Assembly: GCA_020725925.1 (NCBI GenBank)
Contig: DYTN01000007.1
Location: 16,783-80,782 of the forward strand
Direction of reading: 5' to 3'
DNA length: 64,000 nucleotides
Source: Methanobacteriota archaeon
GTDB taxonomy: Archaea; Thermoplasmatota; Thermoplasmata; UBA10834
The position numbers and the translations under genes are program-made. The notes under the pieces were generated by a model. It searched no databases. It was not told the DNA's origin and was given only the letters and a program-made list of their open reading frames with translations. Shown one piece after another: positions 17,616 through 25,937 of the stretch (position 1 is the first letter of the stretch; each line of letters starts with the position of its first letter).

Positions 17616-19055
17616 ATGCGCGCCCGCAACTCGCTCGAGCGCGTTCGCATGCGCGTGGACGCGATAGCCTTCGTCGTTTCGATTGCGGCGATCTCGGCTC
17701 TCGGGGCAGGCCTGGGGTTCCTCGCGGGTCTCGTGCCGGGCCTTCACATGAACAACATCGCCGCCGCACTGACGGCGTACTCCGGAGCATCCATCGCCTT
17801 CGTCGCGGTCTTTGGGGATGTGCTCGCCGTCGACGAGCTCGGGCTACTCGCCGCATGTCTCGTCGCGTCAGCGATGACAGGCCACGCGTTTGCCGAGGCG
17901 ATCACGTCGGCCTATGTTGGGATACCTGCCGAGGACGTGGTCTCCGTTCTTCCCGCGCACAGGCTGGCTCGAGCTGGCCTAGGTGGTGTGGCCGTGCGTG
18001 CTGGAGCCGACGGCACGATGGCCGGGCTGCTGTTTGCTGCGCTCCTGATAGTGCCCGTGTGCTTTATCATGGGCCCTCCGGTCGACCTCTATTCTCATCT
18101 CCGCAGATTCATCGGACTGATCGTCGTGCTGTTCTCCATAGTCCTGCTGACGTCGGAGATGAGCCCGTCGCTGGCGTCGAGGAATGCCGGCCCTCGTCTT
18201 GGCAGGGCGCTTGCCAAGACCTGCGCTGTGTTCGGCGCATCAGGCGTCATCGGCTCGATAGTCCTGCTGTCAGGATACTGCTGGTGTGACCTCCCAGACG
18301 CGCCCTGGCTCGCCCATCGCATCGTGTCGCCATCGTCATTGCTCCTGCCCATGTTCGCGGGCCTCTTCGGCGTTCCGGGGCTGCTGCTCAGCCTGGGATC
18401 GAGGGCCGTGCCAGACGCTGGGAGTCTGGACATGCGGTCCCATCGCCACCGGCCTGGCGTCCGGGACCTGCTCTTGTCGTTCTCCGGCGGAATCCTCGTC
18501 GGATGGATGCCGGGAATGACCTCGGGATCTGCGGTCACGGTGTGCGCACCTTCGCTCAGGGACTCGCCGGACTCGTTGAGCATCGCGGGCTCGTCGCGGT
18601 TCATCTGGCTGTACTCGGCGATTTCCTCCTCAGGGGCGGTCTTCTCCCTCGGCGCACTGTTCGTCATAATGCGCGCGCGCAGCGGCTCCATGGACGCCCT
18701 CCAGTTCTTCCTTCGCATGGAGGGACTGGGCGGAAAGGGCGCGGATTGGGGGCTGCCCATGAGCGTCCTCCTGCTGTCGATAGTCTTGTCGGCCATCCTC
18801 TCGGTGCTGTTGCTGGAACGGTTGAGCGCCCGCGTATCGCGCGTCGAGCGGGTGCTGCTTTCGAGACGCGTGACGATTGCCTCGCTCGTCTTCATATGCG
18901 GCCTGTCGGTCGCCCTGACCGGCATACGGGGCGGGATGCTCATGGTTGCCTGCACCTCGCTCGGCCTCATTCCTCCGCTGATCGGTGTCCGGAGAATCCA
19001 GCTCATGGGCTGTCTGCTCGTGCCTGTTGCGCTGACGCTGCTCAGGGTTGTCTGA
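17616..19055 (+). CDS. TctA-like membrane permease (archaeal)
   Basis: 479 residues and about twelve hydrophobic helices. Two related PG motifs mark the two halves: GFLAGLVPGLHMNNIAAAL near residue 36 and GGILVGWMPGMTSGSAV near residue 295. These are the signature of the TctA family, the large permease subunit of tripartite tricarboxylate transporters. Archaeal members usually occur without TctB or TctC, as here, so substrate and mechanism are unknown. An AT-rich box near 17585 suggests a transcript starting close to the ATG. The stop abuts the convergent regulator gene. Confidence 0.8.
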   Translation: MRARNSLERVRMRVDAIAFVVSIAAISALGAGLGFLAGLVPGLHMNNIAAALTAYSGASIAFVAVFGDVLAVDELGLLAACLVASAMTGHAFAEAITSAYVGIPAEDVVSVLPAHRLARAGLGGVAVRAGADGTMAGLLFAALLIVPVCFIMGPPVDLYSHLRRFIGLIVVLFSIVLLTSEMSPSLASRNAGPRLGRALAKTCAVFGASGVIGSIVLLSGYCWCDLPDAPWLAHRIVSPSSLLLPMFAGLFGVPGLLLSLGSRAVPDAGSLDMRSHRHRPGVRDLLLSFSGGILVGWMPGMTSGSAVTVCAPSLRDSPDSLSIAGSSRFIWLYSAISSSGAVFSLGALFVIMRARSGSMDALQFFLRMEGLGGKGADWGLPMSVLLLSIVLSAILSVLLLERLSARVSRVERVLLSRRVTIASLVFICGLSVALTGIRGGMLMVACTSLGLIPPLIGVRRIQLMGCLLVPVALTLLRVV

Positions 19056-19586
19056 TCATCTTCTGTCCAGGTAGAGCGATATGGCGCTGTCGACCAGCTT
19101 GTCCAGGAAGCTCGGGCGGTAGACCATCAGCACCTTCATGACGCTCTCCTCGTCGGCCACGAAGTACAGGTTCTCCTTGCCCCTGCGCTCCCTCCTGAGA
19201 ACGTTCTTCCTGAGGAGGATGGACAGGTACGTGGAAAGGGTGGATGCGGGGAGCTGGAGGGCGGCCATCATGCTCGAGTGGGTCGCCCCCGGACTGTTCA
19301 GCAGGTGGAGCACAATCCTCCTCAGGCCCTCCTGTCTGAGGGCCTCGAAGGTCTCCGTGGGCACGCTCGGTATCCTGCCCTTCGGGAAGAACCGCTTGAA
19401 GTACCTGTCCTCTCTGGCGAAGATGAGGTCCTCTCGTTGCAGGCGGTCCAGATGGTATCTCACCACCCCCAGGGGAAGATTCGCCAGTCGCTCTATCTCC
19501 CGGAGGTGGACGCCTGGATTGCGGACGACTATCTCATACACCGCTTTTCTTGTCCCCAGTTCCGGGTTGTTCCTCAACAGACGCAC
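19056..19586 (-). CDS. double winged-helix transcriptional regulator
   Basis: 176 residues with two winged-helix units. The first (about 12-65) is VYEIVVRNPGVHLREIERLANLP..VVRYHLDRLQREDLI. The second (about 85-140) is LRRIVLHLLNSPGATHSSMM..STLSTYLSILLRKNVL. Tandem units of this kind are common in euryarchaeal regulators. The start lies inside the upstream membrane protein gene by 53 bases. The two are probably one operon, with the membrane protein possibly sensing the signal. No ligand domain is visible. Confidence 0.82.
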   Translation of the reverse strand: MRLLRNNPELGTRKAVYEIVVRNPGVHLREIERLANLPLGVVRYHLDRLQREDLIFAREDRYFKRFFPKGRIPSVPTETFEALRQEGLRRIVLHLLNSPGATHSSMMAALQLPASTLSTYLSILLRKNVLRRERRGKENLYFVADEESVMKVLMVYRPSFLDKLVDSAISLYLDRR

Positions 19587-19896
19587 CTTGTCTCCAGAGC
19601 AGCGCCGCCACGAAGAGCAGGATGATGGCGAGATCGATCGCGGCCTCGACGAGCGCGAGCTCGGAGTGCGTCACGCTCGGCGCGTGCGGGTTCTTCTCCT
19701 TGAGCACTATTGTGAAGGTGCCCGCAGCCAGCAGAATCTCCTTCACGACGAATATGCCGAACCCCAGGGCTGCGAGCAGCAGCCTTGTCATCCGTGTGCG
19801 CCAATACGACTTCAAAAAGACGATGAAGGGTATGAGCGCGCACACGGCGACCAATAGCCTGATCGCGATTGCCATCTCTTCGTCCACGGCGCTCAC
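19534..19896 (-). CDS. small membrane protein paired with the winged-helix regulator
   Basis: 120 residues with three or four hydrophobic helices (IAIRLLVAVCALIPFIVFL, LLLAALGFGIFVVKEILLAAG, LALVEAAIDLAIILLFVAALL) and a charged C-terminal tail. The family is not firmly recognised. The out-of-frame overlap of 53 bases with the downstream regulator suggests coupled expression and a functional pair. Confidence 0.75.
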   Translation of the reverse strand: MSAVDEEMAIAIRLLVAVCALIPFIVFLKSYWRTRMTRLLLAALGFGIFVVKEILLAAGTFTIVLKEKNPHAPSVTHSELALVEAAIDLAIILLFVAALLWRQGASVEEQPGTGDKKSGV

Positions 19897-20034
19897 CTTC
19901 TGTGCAGGCGATATCCAGGAGGCGCTAGATAATCGTTGACAGGGAAATGCCGAAAGGGGTTATCAGAGGAAGGGGACCGCCTTACTCCCCCCGAATTCGC
20001 AGTACCCGGCTAGGGCGCTCCTCCCTCGGCCTTG

Positions 20035-20532
20035 TTAGTCGTCCTCATCGGACGGAGGCCAAGGATCAATACCGAGCGCCTTTGGGCCTCCTGCCCAAGG
20101 CGGTCTCCCTTCCTCCTTTATCGTCAGCTCCTCACCAGTCGTGAGGTTCTCTATGTGCCACGCGCAGAGGACCTCCAAGCCGTCCTCCACCTCCGGCTCG
20201 CCCGTCACCTTGACCATGTCGCCCACGGCCACGACATCCGTGACGTCGGTGTCTTGGACCATCCAGTACCACCACGGCCCGAACTTCACCGCTGTCTGGT
20301 CATCTATGAGGAACGCCGTTGGGATGTCCGGGTGCGCGCTCATGGTCCGGACGACCTCATCGTCAGCGTCGTCATGGTCGTCGTACAGGAATGCGGTCAC
20401 GATGCCCTCGACCGTGACCAAGTCTGGGTTGACCTCGTCCTGACCATCGTTCAGTGCTATCGCCAAGGGCGTCGCTGTGAGAACGAGTGCCGCTATCGCA
20501 ATGGCGGGCAGCGTGAGCTTTGGAATGAACAC
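20035..20532 (-). CDS. exported acidic protein, probable OB-fold domain
   Basis: 165 residues. The N-terminus (FIPKLTLPAIAIAALVLTA) is a signal peptide, followed by an Ala-rich cleavage region and a very acidic mature part. VTVEGIVTAFLYDD and GDMVKVTGEPEVEDGLEVL resemble an OB-fold with short beta strands. The C-terminus is acidic (PWPPSDEDD). Function unknown. It has its own TATA box and a G-rich ribosome-binding site (ggggggaga). Confidence 0.7.
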   Translation of the reverse strand: MFIPKLTLPAIAIAALVLTATPLAIALNDGQDEVNPDLVTVEGIVTAFLYDDHDDADDEVVRTMSAHPDIPTAFLIDDQTAVKFGPWWYWMVQDTDVTDVVAVGDMVKVTGEPEVEDGLEVLCAWHIENLTTGEELTIKEEGRPPWAGGPKALGIDPWPPSDEDD

Positions 20533-20577
20533 TTCGATCTCCCCCCTTCTCCTGCACTGACCTGTTAGCCTGCATCG

Positions 20578-20586
20578 TATTTATTC
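20578..20586 (-). promoter_or_regulatory. TATA box for the exported protein gene
   Basis: On the minus strand the sequence reads aataaatac, about 50 bases before the start at 20532. A G-rich ribosome-binding site follows. Confidence 0.6.
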
Positions 20587-20637
20587 TTGTCGTCGAGGTG
20601 TGCCGAACATAGCACAAATCTCGAAATCAGGTGTGAT

Positions 20638-23337
20638 TCAACCTTTCCTCGGATTCACCGCCCCGAACACCTTCGAGAGCCTTTCCATGTCGTATCCGAA
20701 GGGCAGGAGCATGCCCTCCACGCCCCTGAGCAGGAGGTCGACATACGCCTCGGTATCGTACTCCTCGTCGCCGGACATGAACGAGTCGACCTTGACGCGC
20801 TTGTCTGGGTCCTTGCTCCTGCAGTCGCATATCAGGAACCTCACTGCCTCTCCCGGGTTGACATCGAACCCCTCGTTGTCCAGCTGCGTCAGGGCGGCCA
20901 CGCTGTCATTGAACTGCCTGTAGTCCCCCAGGCCCTGTGAGACCCGCTTGGTGATCATCAGCTTTCCCAGGGGCACGGTCCCCGACCTCAAGGCCTCGAC
21001 ATAGCCATCCACCACGCCCAGGGACGAGGGCACGAGCTCTATGAACTGCTGCGAGTCCGAGGCCTTGGAGAAGTGCTCCAGAAGGTCGTTCTGCATGTCC
21101 CGGACGAGCTCGATCGTGTCGTGCTTCCTGAGCTCTATGCCGCGTATCTTGAACTTGCCATCCTCGAACATGCCGTAGTACCTGTTCAGCACGCCCACCC
21201 CGTGCGTCCTCCCTGGCAGGAACACGATCCACTTGTACACTCCCTCCGGCTCGAGCGGTATGCCTATCCTGCCGGACACGTGTTCGCAGAATTTCCTGGG
21301 GTCCCCGTTGCCCTTGAGCCAGAGCGAGTCCACGATCCCGTGGAGTATCTCGAACCCGTGCGCCTCGGCCATCTCGGACGCCTGGAGCATTATCTCCCTC
21401 CCGTAGGCGTTTATCGCCTCGTGACACTCGATCCTCCCGAACCTGGCGTTCCTGTAGCCCGTGTATCCGAAGCAGTTGTGCGTGAGCACGCCGTTCGCGA
21501 GCGCGAACCCGTGCAGCGGCTCCGAGACCCCGAGGCAGTAGACATGGTCGCCCGTCGGCTCCGTCCACCTCCTGGACCTGATGCGGACATGCGCGATGCA
21601 GCCCCCGGCCCGAGCCTCCCTGGAGTAGAGCGGGAGCAGCACGGGGAGCACATCGCCGCATGCCAGACTCTCTGCGCTGGTCAGCTCCAAATGTCCGCCG
21701 CGGAGGACATAGCACGGGTGGTCGGGCGTGAGCCTCAGCTTCGAGCATCCGAGGTCGAGCTCGAGCACCCGCTCGGGCGCAGGGAACATGAACGCCCTGG
21801 TGACGCTCTTCAGTGATGGATTGAGCTGGCCGTCCATACCGAACAGGCTGAGCCCGTCCGCGACAGCATGCTCCCCAGGCACGCCTCGCGTGTACCTTTC
21901 TACGAGGTCCTCCACGGGGCGCACCTCGAACCTGCCGTCCCTGCTGAAAGGAATCTCGGTGCCGGAGTCGAGGCACGTGACCAGGAGCCACTTGAGTATG
22001 TCCACCCGCTCCTTGAACGCCTTCGTGTCCCCGACGCCGTCCCTGACCATGCGCTTGAGCCTGGTCCTGCGCTCCACCACGGGCTTGAGCACTCGCGGGA
22101 TGAGCCCCACCTGCCGGTCGCATGTGCCGTAGCCCAGCACGGGCACCCTCCTGGTGGGCTCGGGGCAGCAGGGGCACATGATCGTCTCCGGCGAGATGTT
22201 GAACCTCACCATGATGTTCGGGTACAGGGATGTGAAGTCGACCTCGAGCACGCGGTCGTGTATGCCCACCACGGGCTCGTAGATGAACCCTCCCCTGTCG
22301 GCTATCACGAGCTCCTCCGCGGTCTTGAACTTCTCCGGGAGGTTCTTCTTCCACATCACCACGCACCCGTCCCTGAGCGCCTGGTTCACCTCCATGGCGC
22401 TGATGGCGCTCCCGGGCGAGAGCCTCGCCAGCTCCTGCACAGGGATGCTGGACATGCGGGAGAGGTCCGTGAGCCCCACGAGCCCGCTCTCCATGAACAT
22501 GAACGAGCTGGACCTGTCTATGTGTATCCTGCCCTTGAGCTTGTATGACGGGGGCTTGTACTTGATCTGCCCGTAAGTGAAGTACGACTTCCCCTTCCTG
22601 TCCGAGCGCAGGTCGTCCTCGTCCCTGCCGAGCCTGAGGCCCGCGAGGCCTAGCCGCTTCGCCCTCTCGTACAGGTACGGGAACATGAAGGCGTCCCCGT
22701 CCTCCGTGTACACAACATCCGGGTCCTGGGCGGCCAGCTCCTCCTCCATGCCCCTGAGCACGCGCTCCTCGTCCCCGTCGATGGTGCGCTCTCCGACCTT
22801 CGCGGAGAGGAGCCTGTCGTCGTATGTGGGTATGCCCTTCCTTGCCCGGATGGACACGTTGAGCCGTGTGCTCCTCAGCGGCGGGAGCTCGAAGTCTATC
22901 GCGTACGGGTCGTCGAGCATGCGGGGCTTGGGCCTGAGCTCGAGGAGCCCCATGGGAAAGATGTCCTTCTCGACGAAGTACCTCTGGCTGAACCGGAGGT
23001 CCACGTTGAACAGGTCATAGTCCCTGTACTTCCCGCGGCTGTCGACCGTGTGGGCGACGTCCTCGACCTTGGCGTAGTCCTTGACCGTCACGGCGAGGAC
23101 CTCGCGCTCAGCCTCCCCGAGCCACGTGCGCTTCATCTCGCGCCCGACTTTTCCGACCGCATCAAGGATCGGCAGCGCCTTCTCGAGGTCGTCGAGCTTG
23201 TCCCTGGAAGCGTGGACGTAAATCTTCGGCAGGAAGGACCTGTCCGCTATCCTGTGGGCGCCCCTGCGAGTCCTCAACCAATAGACCATGGAGTTCGTCC
23301 CGTAGTCCGGGTAGATGTCGAACAGCCAGCCCCTCAT
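20638..23337 (-). CDS. inactivated family-B DNA polymerase (PolB2), intein-containing precursor
   Basis: 899-residue precursor; the mature protein would be 732. The exonuclease-like region keeps TEDGDAFMFPYLYERA, but I see no intact ExoI D-x-E. Motif A is intact (VDFTSLYPNIM, about 366-376). Motif B (ILKWLLVT/CFGYTGYRNARFG) is split by the intein. Motif C reads HGIVDSLWL (about 666-674): the first Asp of the usual DTD is Ile, which should abolish normal catalysis. This pattern defines the archaeal PolB2 family, thought to serve a structural or repair role. CPCC and a later Cys (about 388-406) could bind zinc. It overlaps the small upstream gene by ATGA. Confidence 0.88.
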   Translation of the reverse strand: MRGWLFDIYPDYGTNSMVYWLRTRRGAHRIADRSFLPKIYVHASRDKLDDLEKALPILDAVGKVGREMKRTWLGEAEREVLAVTVKDYAKVEDVAHTVDSRGKYRDYDLFNVDLRFSQRYFVEKDIFPMGLLELRPKPRMLDDPYAIDFELPPLRSTRLNVSIRARKGIPTYDDRLLSAKVGERTIDGDEERVLRGMEEELAAQDPDVVYTEDGDAFMFPYLYERAKRLGLAGLRLGRDEDDLRSDRKGKSYFTYGQIKYKPPSYKLKGRIHIDRSSSFMFMESGLVGLTDLSRMSSIPVQELARLSPGSAISAMEVNQALRDGCVVMWKKNLPEKFKTAEELVIADRGGFIYEPVVGIHDRVLEVDFTSLYPNIMVRFNISPETIMCPCCPEPTRRVPVLGYGTCDRQVGLIPRVLKPVVERRTRLKRMVRDGVGDTKAFKERVDILKWLLVTCLDSGTEIPFSRDGRFEVRPVEDLVERYTRGVPGEHAVADGLSLFGMDGQLNPSLKSVTRAFMFPAPERVLELDLGCSKLRLTPDHPCYVLRGGHLELTSAESLACGDVLPVLLPLYSREARAGGCIAHVRIRSRRWTEPTGDHVYCLGVSEPLHGFALANGVLTHNCFGYTGYRNARFGRIECHEAINAYGREIMLQASEMAEAHGFEILHGIVDSLWLKGNGDPRKFCEHVSGRIGIPLEPEGVYKWIVFLPGRTHGVGVLNRYYGMFEDGKFKIRGIELRKHDTIELVRDMQNDLLEHFSKASDSQQFIELVPSSLGVVDGYVEALRSGTVPLGKLMITKRVSQGLGDYRQFNDSVAALTQLDNEGFDVNPGEAVRFLICDCRSKDPDKRVKVDSFMSGDEEYDTEAYVDLLLRGVEGMLLPFGYDMERLSKVFGAVNPRKG
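21475..21975 (-). mobile_element. mini-intein in motif B of PolB2
   Basis: 167 in-frame residues (precursor positions 455-621). The N-terminal splice block begins with Cys (CLDSGTEIPF). The TxxH block is LTPDHPCYVL. The C-terminal blocks are DHVYCLGVSEPLHGFALANG and VLTHN, followed by Cys as the +1 extein residue. No LAGLIDADG or HNH endonuclease motif lies between the splicing blocks, so it can splice but not home on its own. Removing it joins LLVT to CFGYTGYRNARFG, the continuous motif B. Confidence 0.93.
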
Positions 23338-23621
23338 CCGTCAGACTCACAGCTCCCGAGTTCCCCATCCTGTCCTCCGCCGTTCCTCTTCTCTTCCAGC
23401 CTCCTCCTCAGCGCCATGAGCTCCTTCTCGTGCTCCAGCAGCATCGAGAGCAGGGCCGACTCCGTCGGGTCGAGGCTTATGGCGTACGTGGACGCCGAGG
23501 CGTGCATCCTAGCCCTGTTCACGAGCGAGTCGAAGACCTCCTTGTCCCCGCTCCTGAGCGCTCTCCTGAAGTCGTTCCACTGCTGGGCCATCGATTCAAG
23601 GGCCAAGCGGTATGTAGGCAC
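23334..23621 (-). CDS. small helical protein of the PolB2 cassette
   Basis: 95 residues from a GTG at 23621 behind GGAAGG. Other starts in frame are 23657 and an ATG at 23591, four bases after the upstream stop. The sequence is helical: YRLALESMAQQWNDFRRALR, then a C-terminal coiled coil (LLSMLLEHEKELMALRRRLEEK) and a polar tail. No known domain is clear. It lies between the RecA-like and PolB2 genes with overlaps on both sides, which suggests a bridging or regulatory subunit. Confidence 0.65.
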   Translation of the reverse strand: MPTYRLALESMAQQWNDFRRALRSGDKEVFDSLVNRARMHASASTYAISLDPTESALLSMLLEHEKELMALRRRLEEKRNGGGQDGELGSCESDG

Positions 23622-24375
23622 CGTCCTTCCCGTCGTCCTCCCCCCTGTACTCGTCAAGGATAGATTGATTCCAGGGCACGGGCGCGAACACGACCTCGCG
23701 CTCGGCCCTCGGAAGCCTGAACAGCATGCCCCGCCACCGGGAGCGCATCTGCACGACCACGTCCGCGTGCTCGTACAGCAGCGAGGTGAGCTTCGGCGCT
23801 GGCCGGACCTGGTGGTGCGTGTGGTTCGTCACGAGCGTGACGGTCTCGTGCTCCTTCGTCACCCTGGATATGCGCTCGGCGCACCTCCTGAGCAGCTGGT
23901 GCGACTCGATCCACTTCATGTCCTTGTCCAGGAACATCTCCGTTATCGAGGACACTATGACGGCCGCTGGGGAGCAGCGCTCGACCTGCTCCTCGAGCTT
24001 CTCGTCTATGAGCGTCACGAGCTGGTACGCGGTGAACGCCCTGGAGACGTTTATGCGAGAGAGTATCTCGCGCCTGTCCAGCCTGAGCCTCTTGCACAGG
24101 GAGCTGATGGCGTACGGGTCGATCGTGTTGCCGCCGTCGATCCACACGACCTCCTCGTCGAACTGCGATATCGCGCGGATGCAGAGCAGGTGCAGGAGGC
24201 TGGTGGCGTAGTCGTTGTCGCAGTCGAACAGCGTGACCTGGGCCGAGCGGAAGCCGCCCGTGAGCTCGTCTATCTGCAGGACCGACGATTCGAGCACCCT
24301 CTCCCGCAGCAGCGGCTCCTCATCGACGACCTGCACGAGGGGGGTCTCGAACGCTTCCGTCTTCTGGAGGTTCAA
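23596..24375 (-). CDS. degenerate RecA/RadA-like protein of the PolB2 cassette
   Basis: 259 residues with a RecA-like fold pattern. The segment around QVTLFDCDNDYATSLLHLL stands where Walker A should be but lacks GxxxxGK[ST]. PAAVIVSSITEMFLD replaces Walker B. A later VTLVTNHTHHQVRPAPKL matches the usual sensor strand of RadA paralogs, and GMLFRLPRAEREVVFAPVPW a C-terminal strand pair. The ATPase is probably inactive. It is the first gene of the three-gene PolB2 operon. I recall that PolB2 in other archaea is often next to a RecA-superfamily gene. Confidence 0.75.
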   Translation of the reverse strand: MNLQKTEAFETPLVQVVDEEPLLRERVLESSVLQIDELTGGFRSAQVTLFDCDNDYATSLLHLLCIRAISQFDEEVVWIDGGNTIDPYAISSLCKRLRLDRREILSRINVSRAFTAYQLVTLIDEKLEEQVERCSPAAVIVSSITEMFLDKDMKWIESHQLLRRCAERISRVTKEHETVTLVTNHTHHQVRPAPKLTSLLYEHADVVVQMRSRWRGMLFRLPRAEREVVFAPVPWNQSILDEYRGEDDGKDGAYIPLGP

Positions 24376-24410
24376 GCGGTGTCACCAGCGACGTATCATC
24401 TCGGACCCTG

Positions 24411-24419
24411 GGGTTAAAG
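24411..24419 (-). promoter_or_regulatory. TATA-like box for the PolB2 operon
   Basis: On the minus strand the sequence reads gctttaacc, about 40 bases before the ATG at 24375. It would place the transcription start near 24386. Confidence 0.5.
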
Positions 24420-24656
24420 CGGTACAGGGGGGAGAAAGGTGAAACTAGTCAAGACGATAAAATCCAGCAGGCGCATTGGTGGGGGTTGTCGTCGTACGGT
24501 AAATCTCAGCTAGCATTCAAACACCTCGGGTTCCCAGTGCAAATCCGGGCCCTCGAACATCTCAATTCTCCCGACTGCGTCGACATGTCGTTCGACGTCG
24601 TATTTCACATCGCGAGCACAACATCCATAGCTGGGAAAGACGATGCTCGCAAATGA
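24420..24656 (+). pseudogene. possible gene remnant ending three bases before the next gene
   Basis: One frame stays open here and continues to the TGA at 24654. It reads AHWWGLSSYGKSQLAFKHLG, then FPVQIRALEHLNSPD, and ends AGKDDARK. No ATG or GTG start with a ribosome-binding site is visible; a TTG at 24486 has G-rich sequence directly against it. The close join to the ATG at 24660 hints at a former or real coupled gene. The 24376-24659 interval otherwise shows only the PolB2 promoter. Confidence 0.25.
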
Positions 24657-24659
24657 GAG

Positions 24660-25466
24660 ATGGCGATGAAGTGCCGGAATTGCGGGGCCGAAAACCCGGA
24701 CCATTCCATCTTCTGCGGGAGATGTTCGAAGCAACTGTCAGTTGAGCCGGGGTCGACTAGAGTTGACACTGATGAACAAGCTCACATCCTCCCCAGAATG
24801 GAAGAGAAACTGGCACAATCAAGGCGAAGAGGAAGGACCCTTCAGTACGCACTGATCATTTCGGTCGTGTTGGCTCTCGCACTTACTGCAGTCGTTGCGA
24901 TGTTCTACATCGAAGTGGTCAACCAGAGGGACGCTGGATACAGAGCGCAATATGCTACCGTCCTAGACGTGATCAGGGTCGCGCCAGTCCTGAACCACAC
25001 AATTCACCACATGATCTACAGCCATGATCTGTACTACGGCAATTCAAGCTATGAAAGGCAAGTCCGGTTTGCCTATGGCGATTTCGCAGAGGGCACGCTC
25101 CTACAGCTTTCTTCTGAGTGCAGATCGATATCAGCTCTCTATGATGTCGGGACAGAGAGGAATTCGGTCTTCTCGAACCTATCTGACAGCTTCGCTGTTT
25201 TCGCGAACGCCGTACACTCCGGGTATTCGAGGTTGGATTGCGGGTTCCTGGAACTGGGCAGCAACTACACGTCTGAGATGGAGAACGCTTCTGTTACCAT
25301 GGTCAGAATATGTGCACTGCTCTCGGACGGGGTGAGACCCGACGTAGATGGCCTCGAGAATCCTTACGATGTCCTTGCTGGGATTGAGCTGGCTGAGGTC
25401 GACCACTACTCTGCTCGCGTGTGTATCGCCGCATCATATGCTTGGCATGCATTTGACCTACCTTGA
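24660..25466 (+). CDS. zinc-ribbon membrane protein with large external domain
   Basis: 268 residues. The N-terminal zinc ribbon is MKCRNCGAENPDHSIFCGRC. A charged cytoplasmic linker leads to one transmembrane helix (YALIISVVLALALTAVVAMF, about 62-82). About 185 external residues follow with several N-glycosylation sequons (NHT, NSS, NLS, NYT, NAS) and a few Cys. Base composition is lower in GC than the flanks, suggesting acquisition. The family is not recognised. An ATG at 24666 is an alternative start. Confidence 0.7.
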   Translation: MAMKCRNCGAENPDHSIFCGRCSKQLSVEPGSTRVDTDEQAHILPRMEEKLAQSRRRGRTLQYALIISVVLALALTAVVAMFYIEVVNQRDAGYRAQYATVLDVIRVAPVLNHTIHHMIYSHDLYYGNSSYERQVRFAYGDFAEGTLLQLSSECRSISALYDVGTERNSVFSNLSDSFAVFANAVHSGYSRLDCGFLELGSNYTSEMENASVTMVRICALLSDGVRPDVDGLENPYDVLAGIELAEVDHYSARVCIAASYAWHAFDLP

Positions 25467-25799
25467 TGAGAACTATCTATCCTTGATCACTTCCGTGCTT
25501 CGGCATAGCACCCGTTGGGGAGGAAGGGCGCCGATACTCCTCGCCTGTGGGAAGGGGGCTGTGTACGTGGTACTCGTCTTGTTCTATTGAGCGAAGCAGG
25601 TAGCTCCGGCTGCTGGTGGGTTCTTGGTCGACAGACGAGCTCTGGTATGCCGCAATCTCGGATTGGTGGCGCATCCTCGCGCCACACGCTGAACCGATTG
25701 CTGTGTCGGCCGCTGTTCAGTCCCATCTAGAAGGGCCATTCTCCGAAGGGCAAATCCGAAAGCCTAGAAACAACATTCACCCCAACGGAGGGTGAAGAG
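25467..25799. other. 333-base interval without a supported gene
   Basis: Open frames exist on both strands, but none has a convincing start with a ribosome-binding site or a recognisable motif. Composition is lower in GC than the flanking core genes. I see no tRNA, insertion-sequence ends or repeats here. Confidence 0.5.
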
Positions 25800-25937
25800 T
25801 TGGTCAGTGTGTATGAGTGCAGTGTGTGCCATGTCCTGTTCGGGAGACATGCGCCTCAGTGCCCAGTCTGTCACCATGGAGCACTAGCTCTGGTCGGTTC
25901 TCTCTTGCCTGAGAAAGGGCATGAACAACACCAGTGA
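25800..25937 (+). CDS. 45-residue zinc-ribbon microprotein
   Basis: A short frame starts at TTG 25800, five bases after GGAGGGTG (25787-25794), and ends at TGA 25935. It encodes VYECSVCHVLFGRHAPQCPV and then CHHGALALVG, a two-CxxC zinc knuckle followed by a polar tail. The correct ribosome-binding site, spacing and paired CxxC motifs argue that it is real. It neighbours another zinc-ribbon protein. No function is suggested. Confidence 0.6.
   Translation: MVSVYECSVCHVLFGRHAPQCPVCHHGALALVGSLLPEKGHEQHQ

Noticed and set aside
20906..22366. 486-residue minus-strand frame overlapping PolB2
   Set aside because: It is Arg/Gly-rich without motifs, whereas the PolB2 frame has recognisable polymerase and intein motifs.
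24510..24734. 74-residue minus-strand frame upstream of the zinc-ribbon membrane protein
   Set aside because: It overlaps the clearly coding zinc ribbon and has no ribosome-binding site or recognisable motif.
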